This document shows, piece by piece, positions 23,049 through 34,166 of a DNA stretch of 64,000 nucleotides; the stretch's first letter is position 1; each line of letters opens with the position of its first letter. A model generated the notes under the pieces. That model was not told where the DNA came from. It was given only the letters and a program-made list of their open reading frames with translations, and searched no databases. This stretch comes from Cladosporium sp. IMV 00045 (taxonomy: Eukaryota > Ascomycota > Dothideomycetes > Cladosporiales > Cladosporiaceae), in NCBI GenBank assembly GCA_001931905.2, contig MSJI02000861.1, forward strand, positions 1 to 64,000, in the 5' to 3' direction. A program made the position numbers and the translations under genes.

Positions 23049-24690
23049 CTACTCATCACCAACCCAATCGTACTCGCAAGCGTAAGCGCCCCTCTCAAAC
23101 TCGGAAGCATCTTCACACTTCGACTTGGGCCACATCTTGTCCTCCAGGCCGTCCTGACCAGGGAAATCACCTGAAAGCTTAATCATGCCTCTGTGGCTAT
23201 CGCTGTAGCTTCCCTTGACGACCTCCATGGCGAAGAAGCAGGGAGGAGGTGTAGAGGACTCCCAGACTTGGGAGGGCTTCGCGTCACCAATCTTGCCATT
23301 GTTGTCTTCCCAGCAGTCGACGGCGTTCCGCATAGTCCAGAAGGGGTCCATGTTCCAGGCCTTCCACATGTCGTTGTCGGTCATATCATTTGCGCCGCCG
23401 AGCGTGCTCGAATCGCCTCCGTCCCAGGACAGCAAGTCCAGGCAGCGTGACTTTTCATCATCCCAGGCATTGTTCGGGTTTGTACACTTGTCCTCTGGAA
23501 GATCAGTGCGGACGACGACAAACATCTTCTTGTAAAGACGGCCCATCTGCCACAGCAGTGATTGGTTCTGCAGTGAGATCAGCATTGGCTACATTCGCAA
23601 CGATGATCACACGGAACTTACAGCCTTCTCCTTGAATTTGCCAGCGAACTTCTCTGCAGCTGCGGTGTTGCTGTCTTCTCTGAGCCAATCGCCCCAGCCG
23701 AGAACTTTAGCAGCAGGATCTATAGGCATCCGGCGGTCAGCGACATTTTTGAGTGGTCAGGATTCGCGTGCTTACTATCAACACCGCCGCGACGCATCTC
23801 ATCCGGGATGACGTCCTGAGATTGACCGAAACGTCCGAAGACTGCGCCAACAAGACGAGAAATGATGTTGTTTGTCTCCTCGATCATGTTGTCGATCATG
23901 CCGTCGATTCTGGCTTTCGCCTTTCCGGTTTGGTCGGGAACGACGCTACATGATGGTCAGTCAGGAGTTCACATTTCGGCGGGTCGATTCACTGCTGGAT
24001 GCTCACTTTGAAGGGTTCACAGTGCCGAGGATCCCAATGACACCAGACACTGCGCCAACAGCTCCACTGGCAGGGCCAGCAAAACCTGCACCTATGCCCG
24101 CGGCATAGCTGAGGATCGAGAGCACATCAGGGGTCGAATCATCATCACCATTCGGCAGGTTCAAGATCTCTTGAATCTGGCTGACCTTCAAAGCGCTCTG
24201 GAGAAAGTTGTCGTTCATGTCCTTCTCAAGAGCTGCCATGTAGGTGTGGAAGTGCCTCAGAGAGATGAAGAGATAGTATAGACCACCCTTGTCGATTGCA
24301 TTGAGTTTCTCTGATCAAAGTTCATGTCAGTAGACGATTTCATACGAGAGGAAGGATCAACATACCGCAAAGGTCGAATGGCGTCTTGCAAGTTGCGCCG
24401 GTAGTCTCACAGTCGAACTGGGTGTAGTCTTCCTTGGGCAAGAGCTCTCTAAAGAGATGCTGAGCCCACTTGGTGTGATCCGTATTGGGGTTGATGTAGT
24501 CATCGGCAAACTGCTCTGTTCCGCTATCATACCAGAAGCTGCCTTTGTCCTCGATCTCGTTGAACTTGATATCCGCATCGCAGTTCGGGAGTTTGCGATC
24601 CCGCAACTCCTGGGTCAATTCTGCATTCGCAATCGAGAATAGAGGCAAGACCGCAGCTGCTGCGGCAAGCCAGCCTGGTGTAGCGACCAT
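23049..24690 (-). CDS. Predicted secreted protein of unknown function
   Basis: Five exons on the minus strand, 24690-24366, 24310-24007, 23945-23776, 23719-23622 and 23567-23049, give 471 residues with perfect phase closure. A signal peptide is clear (hydrophobic core AAAAAVLPLFSIA, cut before ELTQELRD). The N-terminal part is acidic with scattered cysteines (LPNCDADIKFNEI, FDCETTGATC, TPFDLC). Residues about 177-206 form a Gly/Ala-rich hydrophobic stretch (LSYAAGIGAGFAGPASGAVG and onward) that could insert in a membrane. The C-terminal half is rich in Trp, Asp and Cys. I do not recognise the family. Intron donors are all GT, with acceptors after pyrimidine-poor short tails. It could be an effector-like or wall-associated protein, but no motif shows this. 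Confidence 0.72.
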
Positions 24691-25625
24691 GATGGCTTGT
24701 TGATTGTGGTTGATTGAAAGAAAGATGGAATGATCGTGAGAATGGCTTGATCGTCTCTAACTCATCATGTGGCAGTAAAGCAGTGGTTTTAAATCCGTGG
24801 ACTCGCTCATTGCAGCTTCGCCCTGATAATTTCACGACGATTGCGGCTGAAGAACGTGACACAGGACAAAACCCGTAATTGGAATCTTCGTAAAGCATTC
24901 CAACACAAGTGACTGTGGATTATGCGGATACTGACATTTTTAGGACGACGAAAGATGTAGCCTAGGGCTGGAGCTAGGGCTACGTGCCATAGAATGTTCC
25001 GAGCTGTGGCTTGAAGGTTCAATTACTCCACATGGCTCGTTACCATAAGCGAAACCGTCTGCTTGGCTCACGTTGGTCTGCCGCTCCATACCATGTCCTT
25101 AATATCCTTTCTGCATCCTTCCGATAATTTGCAAGATGCGGCTCTGCTACAGCAAGGAAAATCATCGCAAACGTGGCGATTCGAATGAGCATGAACGTCG
25201 GCACTTCATGGCATCGCATTCCATTTCGTCAGGCAAAGTCAGCGGAGTTGTCTGGAACTCGGCCTATTTTGAAGGATGTGAAAAGCCCTGAAGCGGTAGC
25301 CTTCGAATACTGCTCCCATTTCAACATTACACAGGAAGTTGGAGGCTCATGGAGACAAGCATAACGTCACATCTGTAAATGCCACGAGGGCCAGGCTCCC
25401 TCCGTACCCGCCCGTCCAACCAGACCCCAATGTTTCCGAAGACATAAGGGCGCACTATAGTCGCGAATTAGGCGTCGCAAAAGCCAAGTCGTATTCATCC
25501 TGCCAGCACATGCACGTTTTCTGTTGGCTGAGTGTTCTTCTGGTGATTGATTCGTGGAGACACTCCGGTAATTCAAGAATTATTAAAAACACAACAGCAG
25601 GCCGTCCATCATCATGATCCGATAA
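24691..25625. other. Promoter of the secreted-protein gene and spacer
   Basis: 935 bases with no supported gene. A plus-strand frame at 25339-25617 has no family features. Confidence 0.45.
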
Positions 25626-27300
25626 CTACTGTCCAATGAAGTACCCTGAGTCTCTCACCGGCGGCCCGTCAAGCTTGAAATACCCAGGTTGCAACTCTTG
25701 GAAGATTCTCTTCGGATCGTACGTTCGCGCCACATCCATCAATCTCTCCTTGTTTGCGTCTCCATACGAAGCAACGACATCCTGGAACTTGCTCGCGTAG
25801 TTCATATAAAGGTACTTGCTAGCCTTGCCCTTGTCCTCTGCCGCTTTCTCTATGCGCTCCAAGACTTTGCTGGCGAAAGCGTAGACTCTCTGATCATCCG
25901 ACCCCAGGTCCCACCAGCAGGTTATGTGGATCAAGAACAGAGGCTCGTCTAGATCCTCAAGACCCAAGGCATTACCGCCACGCTTCGCCATCGGAGCGGT
26001 CTGGCCTGGTGTGATGCCTTGGTACACCATGATCGGAAGGGCGCCTTGCACATCATCGGTGGCCGGCAGTTCTTCGAAATAGATATCCTTTGCCAGATCA
26101 GCCAGCTCAGAGTCTGCCTTCACCGTCATGGTGTAGAACATCTCGCGGAGTCCGCTAAGGTTCCCCTCATCAAGCTTGGCTGTGAACTCGTCGAGGCGTA
26201 CATTTCCGGTGTCATCGGAGAGAGGCTCTATGTCATCGAAACCGGCGAAAACTGACGAAGTGTTGCCGTTGGGTTTGGCGTACCACAGGGTAGTGCTGGC
26301 AAGCGGCGTGCCATTTTGCTTGAGCCAAAGTACCCAGAGGCCCGCATTAGGATCGTCTTCAGAGTTGACGATGGCATTGTAAAAGGCCTGTGCCAACGAA
26401 GGAAAAGAAGGCGAGGCGTATCCACGCATACTGGCCCACATCTCATTGTTCGGCAGTGGCACCGTGTACAGGTTGAAGGAGACCACGAGACCGAAATTGT
26501 TACCCCCTCCTCGGAGGGCCCAATACAGGTCAGGATGAGATTCTGGAGTAGCGGTGACTTGCCGACCTGAGGCAAGAACCACCTCGTAGGAGGCCACATT
26601 GTCGCAAGCCCAGCCGTACACGTTGCTGAAGTAAGAGATTCCGCCACCCGTAGTGAGTCCTCCAACGCCGATCGAAGCTATGCGTCCGCCGATGGCCGTC
26701 AGGTCGTAGTCTGCAAGGTATGAGTACACGGCATGCCATCTGTTACCAGGACCGACGGCGACGGTGCTACGATCAGATGACAGAATCGTGTCGTTCAGAA
26801 GCTCGAAAGAGATGGTGATGCCATCGTCGATGTTCGAGGCACCTTCAAAGGCAGAGTGTCCTCCAGACTTCGCAGCGAATTGGCAAGACGTCACCCTGGC
26901 AAGCAGCACCGCAATTGATACCGAAGTCGCAGTGGGCGCTTTCAAGATGCATGCAGGCTGTCTCTCGGCTTGCAGCGTAGACCAGATGCTGTCTGTGAAG
27001 TTGTCGTACAAAGGACTCTCAGGCGTGATCAAATTTTCTCCGTACAGGATTCGAAGTGATTCGCACTGCCGTCAAATTGTTAGCAGACGAAGCCATGTCG
27101 TCCTACGATACGAAACTTACAGCAGCGCTACAGAACGCCCCCAAGCTGCGTTTTTGGACGTCATCTAAGGGAAGCTCCGATACATCAATGCCATGCTCAG
27201 CCAGAGCTTGGGTGGCGTTGAAGTCCGATTCCTCGATAACATTCGCCGAGGAACTGATTGTCAGGAATGACACCAGCAGCAGACCGAAACCCGTGAGCAT
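25626..27300 (-). CDS. Secreted BBE-like FAD-linked oxidoreductase
   Basis: Exons 27300-27121 and 27065-25626 (intron 55 nt) give 539 residues. Residues 1-20 are a signal peptide (LLLVSFLTISSSA). The PCMH/VAO FAD domain follows, with FAAKSGGHSAFEGASNIDDG, where the His of SGGHS is the usual covalent FAD anchor, then GGRIASIGVGGLTTGGGISY and LYWALRGGGNNFGLVVSF. The C-terminus has the berberine-bridge motif YMNYAS and ends with the family pattern RLMDVARTYDPKRIFQ and LQPGYFKL. Relatives oxidise sugars, alkaloids or secondary-metabolite intermediates using O2. The substrate cannot be deduced. The gene is complete and has no partner cluster genes beside it. Confidence 0.88.
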
Positions 27301-28407
27301 GGCTGCGACCTAGCAAGACCGATCAGAGGCAGCAGTTGCCGTCTGACGATGCTCAAAAACAGGACAAATGAGGTGAAGCGGGAATCTTGCATCTCGAGGA
27401 GAAAATCTTGAATATATAGTGCAGAAAGCTCCAATAATTCCTAGATCGAGGTTGAGGGCGAGACCATGATCCTGCAGTCGCTAAAGTCGGCAGCTAAAAG
27501 TTGTTTCTTGTGATGTGATAGGCTCCCTCGGACTCGCGAGCTGCAGCCAAGAACTAACGATTAGCGAGCTTGTCCATTACGCGGGATACCGATTCGCCTG
27601 TATTGAACAGATATCTGCATAATAAACTGCGGTCAAGCTTCACGGTGTATCTTTGCTTTCGAGACTGTGTGACTAGACCAAAACACAGCATACTTGACAT
27701 GCCCAAAAGCCTTTTCACATTTCTTTTTTATATTGCTTCCCGGCTCCAAGAACCTACACAGCATACTTCACAACCCTCCCTCTCAACATCCTCGTACCCA
27801 GATTCTTCCTCGTATCTCCAGTCCCGTTGACACTTCTCTCTTGTTTCCGTCGAGTCGCACTACCGCTCTCATTCAACAAAGCACCACATCCCATACACCT
27901 CTTCCTGCCTTTCGCGACTTTCTTCCTCTCCACGCGATGTGCAGGCCAGTGGCTCGGTGTGGGAGTTTCCACGAGCCTTCGGGGCTTCTTCAGCGGCCGA
28001 TCACCGGGGTACCAGTGGTTGGTGGCTTTGATTGAGTGTCTATCGACGATGGAAGGGCTCCGGCGCCACTTCGGTTTTGGCGGAGTGGTTCGGAAGCCCG
28101 CCCATATGTTCGTCAGGAATGCGTAAAGACTCATTGGTGCGGTAGTGAAGACGTTGATGTTGCGGATATGGCGACGTGTGACGACGAGGAAGCAGTGTGC
28201 TCACAAAAAAGCTCTCGCGGACTTGTGCTGGCTGTGGGGAGGTGTCATTGTCTCTTTGTTCTTCTTGGTGTGTAAGTCTCTTGCGAAGCCGGATTCGGTC
28301 TGGCACTGTTTGAATGGAGTTGGCGGGTGGAAGCACAACAAAGACAAAGAACAGCCGACAAGAAGTCGATTTCGAGAGATTGTATTGGAAAACCGAAGTC
28401 AGATCAA
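27301..28407. other. Spacer between the BBE oxidase promoter and SGD1 3' end
   Basis: 1.1 kb. Open frames on both strands at 27754-28134 and 27827-28126 overlap each other. They are basic, low-complexity and lack family motifs. I cannot tell which, if either, is coding. Confidence 0.4.
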
Positions 28408-31115
28408 CTAATAATCGCTCATCTGCTGCTCGTCCTCGTCGTCGCTGAGAGCGGTGGGAGGTGCTTTTGCCGCAGCTTCCGCCAAAGCCTGGGTGGCATG
28501 CTCACAGCCATTTCTGATCGCCTTTCTCTCGGTCTTGCCATTGGCGATCTCTGCGCTGGCGACAGTTGTCTCAATGAAGTACCTGAGACTTTGGATCATT
28601 TCCGGTCTGGAGCCGGCTTGAACGAAAGCATCCTTGACGATTTTCTCAAATGCAGCTTTGGTGGCGGCCTTGTCTCCCTTCGCTGTCGCTTTCTTGTGTG
28701 CTTGGACAAGTACCGTCGTTAAGAGCACCTCCGAGAAGGTCCTTGTTTTGGCTTGCATGTAGGTGAAATTGATAGTGCGAAGAGCGGCAATGCTGAGGCC
28801 GCCGTCTGCGATGAGAGAGCCATAAAGCTTCGCCAGGTTCACGATTTTGCTGGTCGTCATTTGTTCCTCTGCGTCAGCATCCATGTCGTCGTCATCATTA
28901 TCGGCCTTCTCGCCCATGCGACGGAAAACGTCCCAAAGAGCGAACTGGAAGGCTTTTCGGATCTTGCGGTCGCCACACAACTTGCGTGCGATGAAGGTGT
29001 AGTAGGGGTTGTGGACCTTCTCGGTACTCGCGCAATGCAGCAAGACGCGCGGGATCTCGAGCTGCTGCTTGTTCTTGAGATGAAGTTTCAGAAGACGCAT
29101 GTGAGCGTCTTGGTAATCAGATGCTCCGAGCATTGAGATAAAGATGGCGCGACGGATATCCGTGTTCATTCCTTGCGCCTTTGCAAGCTTGGTAAGAGAC
29201 ACATTCCCGGGAGTTTCTGACTCGTAACCTGCATCGATATCCTCCTGCTTGGGCCTCGTCGCTTTCTCTGAAGTGCCGTTCACAAGCTTCGCCGGGTCAT
29301 GGTATGACGCTCCCACGAGCCACCACTTTCCTTTCTTTTCGGTGTCGCGGATATCAGCCAAAGAGATTCGCAGAGGCTCAGTCGTCTTGGTTGTCCGGGC
29401 ACTGAGCGTCCCTAATGTTTTCTTCATCCGCGCGGTATGCTCTGCAGACACTTGCGAGGCAGCGACACCCGTCTTCATCCGGTTGTTCTTTAGGTTGTTG
29501 ATCGTTTCTATCATAAACTTTGTGCGGACAGACAAGTTTGCCTCGCCAACCTCCGCTACCGAACGTTGGAGTAGCAATACAATGTCTCTCAGCGCACTTG
29601 GGTCATCAGAACGCAGCTGCGTGCCGGAAGTGCGGATGATCCTGAGCAGAAGTTCTGTGTTTGACTCGGACAGCCCATCAAGGAAAATGCGAATGTAGTC
29701 GAAGACGATGGCAGAGCCAGTCAGCTGGAAGGTGTAGAGGTAGGAAAGGAAACCGATCAAGTTGAGCGTTGTCTTGCCCTCTCCGCCAGTTTCAGAGCGA
29801 GACTTATCGATGCCTGCAATGATCTGCTCCAGGATCTGTGCTCCAAAGTCCGTTCCAACCACCTTGAACAGGGCAGTCGCGAAGCCAGCGTGCAAGATGA
29901 GAAATGTATCATTCAAGACTGAAGGGTCGGACACCAGGCCAACAAGCAAATCAACCATCGTCGACGTGACGTGTTGACGCGCACTCTTTTGGTAGACTTC
30001 CTCGACAGACTGCAAGATTGAGAGCATGTTGGCTTCGGAGAGACGGTTGAGAAGACCTTGTAGTTGGCGGCGAAGTTGCTTCAGGGCTTCCTCATCCGAA
30101 GCGGCTGGCTTTCGCAATGAAGGTGGGATGTATCTGCCAGTCGGTGCTGATACCTTTGTGACCGGTGCGACGTATGGGTTTTCGCGCTCTTTCTTCGGTG
30201 CAGCCGGCTCGTCGTCGTCGTCGTCTCCGGAGTCGAATCCGCCAAAGTCATCACTCCCAACTTCATCTTCGGAGAAAGTATTCTCGATTCCATCCTCTTC
30301 ATCTCCGCCTTCGTCGCTCGAATCTCCAGAGTCGTCCTCTTCAGGCTCCGGTGCGGGCTTTGCCTTCAATCCAGCCTTTCGTCTCTTCTCTTTCAGCCAT
30401 TCATCATCCTCTGGTCTTTTCCTCTTCCCAGCAGCACCGGTCTCCGCCTCTTCGTCCGAGCCGTTCACCAGCCAATCCAATTCCTCGTCGCCAACCTTGC
30501 TCTTTTTCTTGCCTTTCATACCCAGCTTCTTTTCGAGCGCAGCAATCTCATCGTCATCTTCTTCCAGCTTGGACCGAACCGCACGCGAGACGATCGGCTT
30601 CGCCGGCTCGTCGTCTTCTTGCTCATCCTCGCTACCCATGCTATCATCCTCATCCTCCTCTTCCGATCCCCCATCTTCCTCAGACATATCATCCGATTCG
30701 GGCTCAGGCGCCGCAGCCTTCTTCAATATTGATTTCGCAGGCTTTGCATCTTTCACAGGCCGGGCTGTTGTGGGTTTCCTGGTCGCACCACTCGCCGGCG
30801 TGGCTGTCTGATGTTGTGGGGAAGAAGGCTCCTCGTCCGACTCGTCGAATGGATCTTTGGCGTACGCAGCAGCGGCACGATCTATTCTCCTTGACCTTTG
30901 TGGACCACTGGGGCCGGCGCCGCCACCTCGTTTTGCCTGTCGCTCTTCTTTCCTTTTGTCTTTCCTAGTCGGCTGAAATCTTCCGCGCTTCGAGACGCCA
31001 CCATCTAGGTAGGTCAGTATTAATTTTAGACATGGCAGACTTCAAGTTCCGTACCTTGCACCTTTTCCAAGAGGACTTGGGGCAACTGAGGCCCTGGATA
31101 TCCGCGGCGACCCAT
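28408..31115 (-). CDS. SGD1: SGD1/NOM1-type nucleolar MIF4G-MA3 protein
   Basis: Exons 31115-31055 and 31004-28408 (50-nt intron with TACTGAC branch) give 885 residues. Exon 1 encodes MGRRGYPGPQLPQVLLEKVQ, the conserved Sgd1 N-terminus, so the start is set by homology rather than by the longest single frame. A long acidic/basic disordered region is followed by YIPPSLRKP, the MIF4G domain (about residues 310-510) and the MA3 domain (about 590-730, with DIRRAIFISMLGASDYQDAH). The family is an essential nucleolar factor for 18S rRNA maturation and 40S assembly, partnered with eIF4A-like helicases. The gene is intact and divergent from SRP14. Confidence 0.92.
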
Positions 31116-31346
31116 TGCGACAGATGCGTGGTGGTGGATGAAAGCAAGCTTCACCAAAATTTAGACGATCTTCAATCAAAAGATCAGTCGGCCGAGTCGG
31201 CATCTTTAGCGCCGAGCGCCGAGCGCCGACGACTGCAGCGGGCGAGAACCCCACACAGACTGGAGAGAGAGCCTCAGAGCATCTCTCAAGCTGAAGCCAA
31301 CGACGATATACCACACCACATACAATCCATACAACACTCTCCAACC
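31116..31346. promoter_or_regulatory. Bidirectional promoter of SGD1 and SRP14
   Basis: Only 231 bases separate the two start codons, so both 5' UTRs and promoters must lie here. A tandem GCCGAGCGCCGAGCGCCGA stretch is at about 31212-31229. No TATA element stands out. Confidence 0.6.
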
Positions 31347-31881
31347 ATGGCGCAAGATCGCCTGTCCCACGACGAGGTAATATTACACTCCAGCATATGC
31401 TGAAGTCTCCGCTAACATCAGATCAGTTCTTTACTCAATTGACGGGCATCATCGAGAAGAAGCAACAGAAAGGCCACGGCTCAGTATTCCTCACCCAGAA
31501 GCGCCGTATGTATATTCGAAGACTGTTCACCTCCGACAGACCGTCTGACGCCTCACAGTCACATATGACCAAACAAAACCCACCGCGAAGTCCGAAACCG
31601 TACCCGGCGACCCTCTATCAGACCTCCACCCGACCCTCCCTCTTCCCATTCTGATGCGCGCATCCGACGGCGACACAAAATCCCAGGACGGCACCAAGAA
31701 CAAAGACCACGTAAAGATCAGCACCGTCGTGCAACCCGATGATCTAGAGGCATTCTTCGTGCGATACGCAGAGGTGTGCAAGGCTTCCATGCTCAGTTTG
31801 AGGAAGAGAGATCGCAAGAAGAGAAAGGCCGACAAGGGCAAGAAGAAGAAGGGTGCAGAGACGAGTGAGAAGAAGGGTTGA
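31347..31881 (+). CDS. SRP14: Signal recognition particle subunit SRP14
   Basis: Exons 31347-31376, 31427-31505 and 31559-31881 give 143 residues. The N-terminus LSHDEFFTQLTGIIEKKQQK and the segment GSVFLTQKRLTYD are diagnostic. The C-terminal helix VVQPDDLEAFFVRYAEVCKA and the Lys-rich tail (KRDRKKRKADKGKKKKG) match fungal SRP14, which binds the Alu domain of SRP RNA and delays elongation during co-translational targeting. Exon 1 holds only ten codons, common in this gene. Introns of 50 and 53 nt have GT..AG ends. Confidence 0.93.
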
Positions 31882-32668
31882 GAGAGGGAGCATATGGTAG
31901 AAGCATCGACGCATTGTGGTCGCATCCGGGAATATGCTTAAGAGACGGTGGACAATCCCGCTACAAAAGGCGGTGATGCATGTGGACGCGGCAAGCAGTC
32001 ATGACCAGAGACGTCCGAAGGGTATATGCTGAACGATGAAATCGACGCAAATCTAGAGTCTTTGCGCCGTGATCTTGGCATCGAAGGCGCCGGCCCTCAA
32101 TCAGACCAATCCCTGCATTGGCTATACGGAAATGAGTAATGAGCTGATACATCGAACAAATACCCACGATTTCAGCTTCGATTCTCATGCAGCTCTCATC
32201 GAGCACTGACCTTTGCAATTGCCATGCGCGTTTTGCATCCCGCAGGACCGAACGGGCATCGCGAGTCCGTTTACATACTGACTGTGGACGACAGGAACTT
32301 GGAGATCTATATCTATCGGATGAATCGATTGTGTCCTGTGACAGAGTTGTTATGTACAAGCCGATGCACCAACCACATCTACGTCCCTAGAGGTGTCAAG
32401 TGCTGTCATATGCCCTGCCGGAAGGGGCATCTCGCGGCGCCAACCCACTTGCCAACATAACAAGAGTCTCCGAAAATCCCATCCCGGAAAGCCCTCTGGT
32501 AGGGCTTCCTGGCCACCATCTTCACCATTTCCAGAAGCCCCTTCGCCGCATCAATTTTTAAGGTACATGACGAATCGCCGTGCCAGATAACGGCTTCCGA
32601 CTTCTATCAATATCGAGCAGCAAGCAAATTTCAGCTCTACAAGCCTACAGGATTGTAACAGGCCAGCA
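31882..32668. other. Intergenic, nothing recognised
   Basis: 790 bases; several overlapping short frames on both strands without family features. Confidence 0.45.
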
Positions 32669-33457
32669 ATGGCTTCTCTTCATCTCAACTCTCTTTCAAA
32701 AATTCAACAACCCGACGACGCCTCTGCGTCCCCGCACGATTCTGTCGTCCCTGGAGCGAGCCCAATCAACACCAAATCTTCCTTCGCTGTTCACGCAGAC
32801 AGCGATGACATCGCACAGGCCCAAGAAAGACGTCGGAGCCTGCGCACTTCGCGGAAGCGCACTTGGAAGATACTCGTAGCCAACGGAGATGTCAGCGACG
32901 GAGTCGCTGGACGTTCAGTCAACGCAGACCATCCACGCCCTCGGAAGAAGGAACAGAGCACCGAAGATCCAGACGCTGCTTAGAAGGCGCCATCAGCTCC
33001 AAGGTCTACCCGAGAGCAAAAGCCCGCGGCTGTCAAAAAGGCCAGCGAAAGACCTGACACTCGGCCCACCAGAGCAGACCGTCTGCGCCGGAAAAAGCAA
33101 AGGCGAGAGTCCAAAGACCCCGACGCTGCTTAGGAGGAACCATCAGGCTCAGGACCTACCCGGAAGCAAAAGCCACAAGCAAACAAGCGACGATCGAATG
33201 TGAAGTTGTCCGCTGAAATGACCGAGCGGAAGATCGCAGACTTGAAGGCTCGCCTGGCCTTATTCGAGGCTGCGGATCGGGAGAGGATGGCTGCTTCTCG
33301 GGTTGCCCAGAACGCTTTGCAACCACCCAGAGGCAAACTGAGCGCTGGCATTGGAAGCAAGGGATCGCAGCATGCTGAGGCCGACAAGGCAGCGGTTCCG
33401 GAGGAGGAGGTTTTCGTGCCTCCCATCAGTCCAAGCCAATCGAGCGAGGAGGAGTGA
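32669..33457 (+). pseudogene. Basic, coiled-coil-like ORF interrupted by two in-frame TAGs
   Basis: One frame runs from ATG at 32669 to TGA at 33455-33457, 262 codons, broken only by TAG at 32981-32983 and TAG at 33131-33133. Each TAG follows DPDAA and sits in a tandem repeat of 150 nt: RKKEQSTEDPDAA-stop-KAPSAP..STREQKP, then RKKQRRESKDPDAA-stop-EEPSGS..PTRKQKP. The last third (KLSAEMTERKIADLKARLAL..) predicts a helix or coiled coil and ends in an acidic tail. No known family. Both stops could be 3' splice sites (GCTTAG), but I find no good GT donor. It is either a pseudogene whose stop was duplicated, a spliced gene with unusual donors, or a readthrough gene. Confidence 0.4.
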
Positions 33458-34166
33458 TGTTTGTTGAAGAGGATGGGAGCGTGCTGGAATAAACGACGCT
33501 TCACGTCGAAGCGATTATACGCTCATTCACGAATTACTAGCTTCTGTGCCATCATTCAAGACTTTCTCGCATGAGAAGTGGTAATTAAGAAGGGCTCTGA
33601 CTCCTCTTGAGCGGCTTTACATTTTTGACGTTCTCGTATTATTTTCGTGAGAGGCCATGTTTTACCACCAGACTCGCTCAAGACCAGAATCTAACTCATC
33701 TATCGTTCAATGCAGCCACAGGTCAAGATTTGAGGCCATCCTCACAGAGCGACTGTTTTGATCTTAACGAGTGGTAAAGGATGTACGAAACGAATCACTT
33801 TCATCATATTGAAGAGTGAGCCAGCAGCCAGCACGATGTAACAGATCATGAAATTGAGCAAGCTTTGCGTCTGACCCAATGCAAAAAGCGTATCTCCAAC
33901 CGCGCGAGCTTATTTTTCCAGACATGTGGGGTCGATGGAGACTTGAACAAACTCAAAGATCAGGTCTCCGAACGAGGAGGGTACATGCGATCTAGCGTCG
34001 GGGAGCTCGGTGGACACTGATGCTGACATGATGATGCATCACTTCTTTTGTAGTCGTTGCTCCACAGGCCACGACCACTCTCCGTGGGGGAGTTTGCTTT
34101 CACTCCGTGCTCCCCGATACCCCTTGATCATTCTACGAAGATCTCACCTCCTCACAGTCCTTGAAC
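33458..34166. other. Promoter of the second Zn2Cys6 gene; nothing else seen
   Basis: 710 bases without a supported gene. Confidence 0.45.

Noticed and set aside
30026..30968. Ser/Pro-rich plus-strand frames opposite SGD1
   Set aside because: They are the complement of the acidic Glu/Asp/Ser repeats in the SGD1 N-terminal half; low complexity only.
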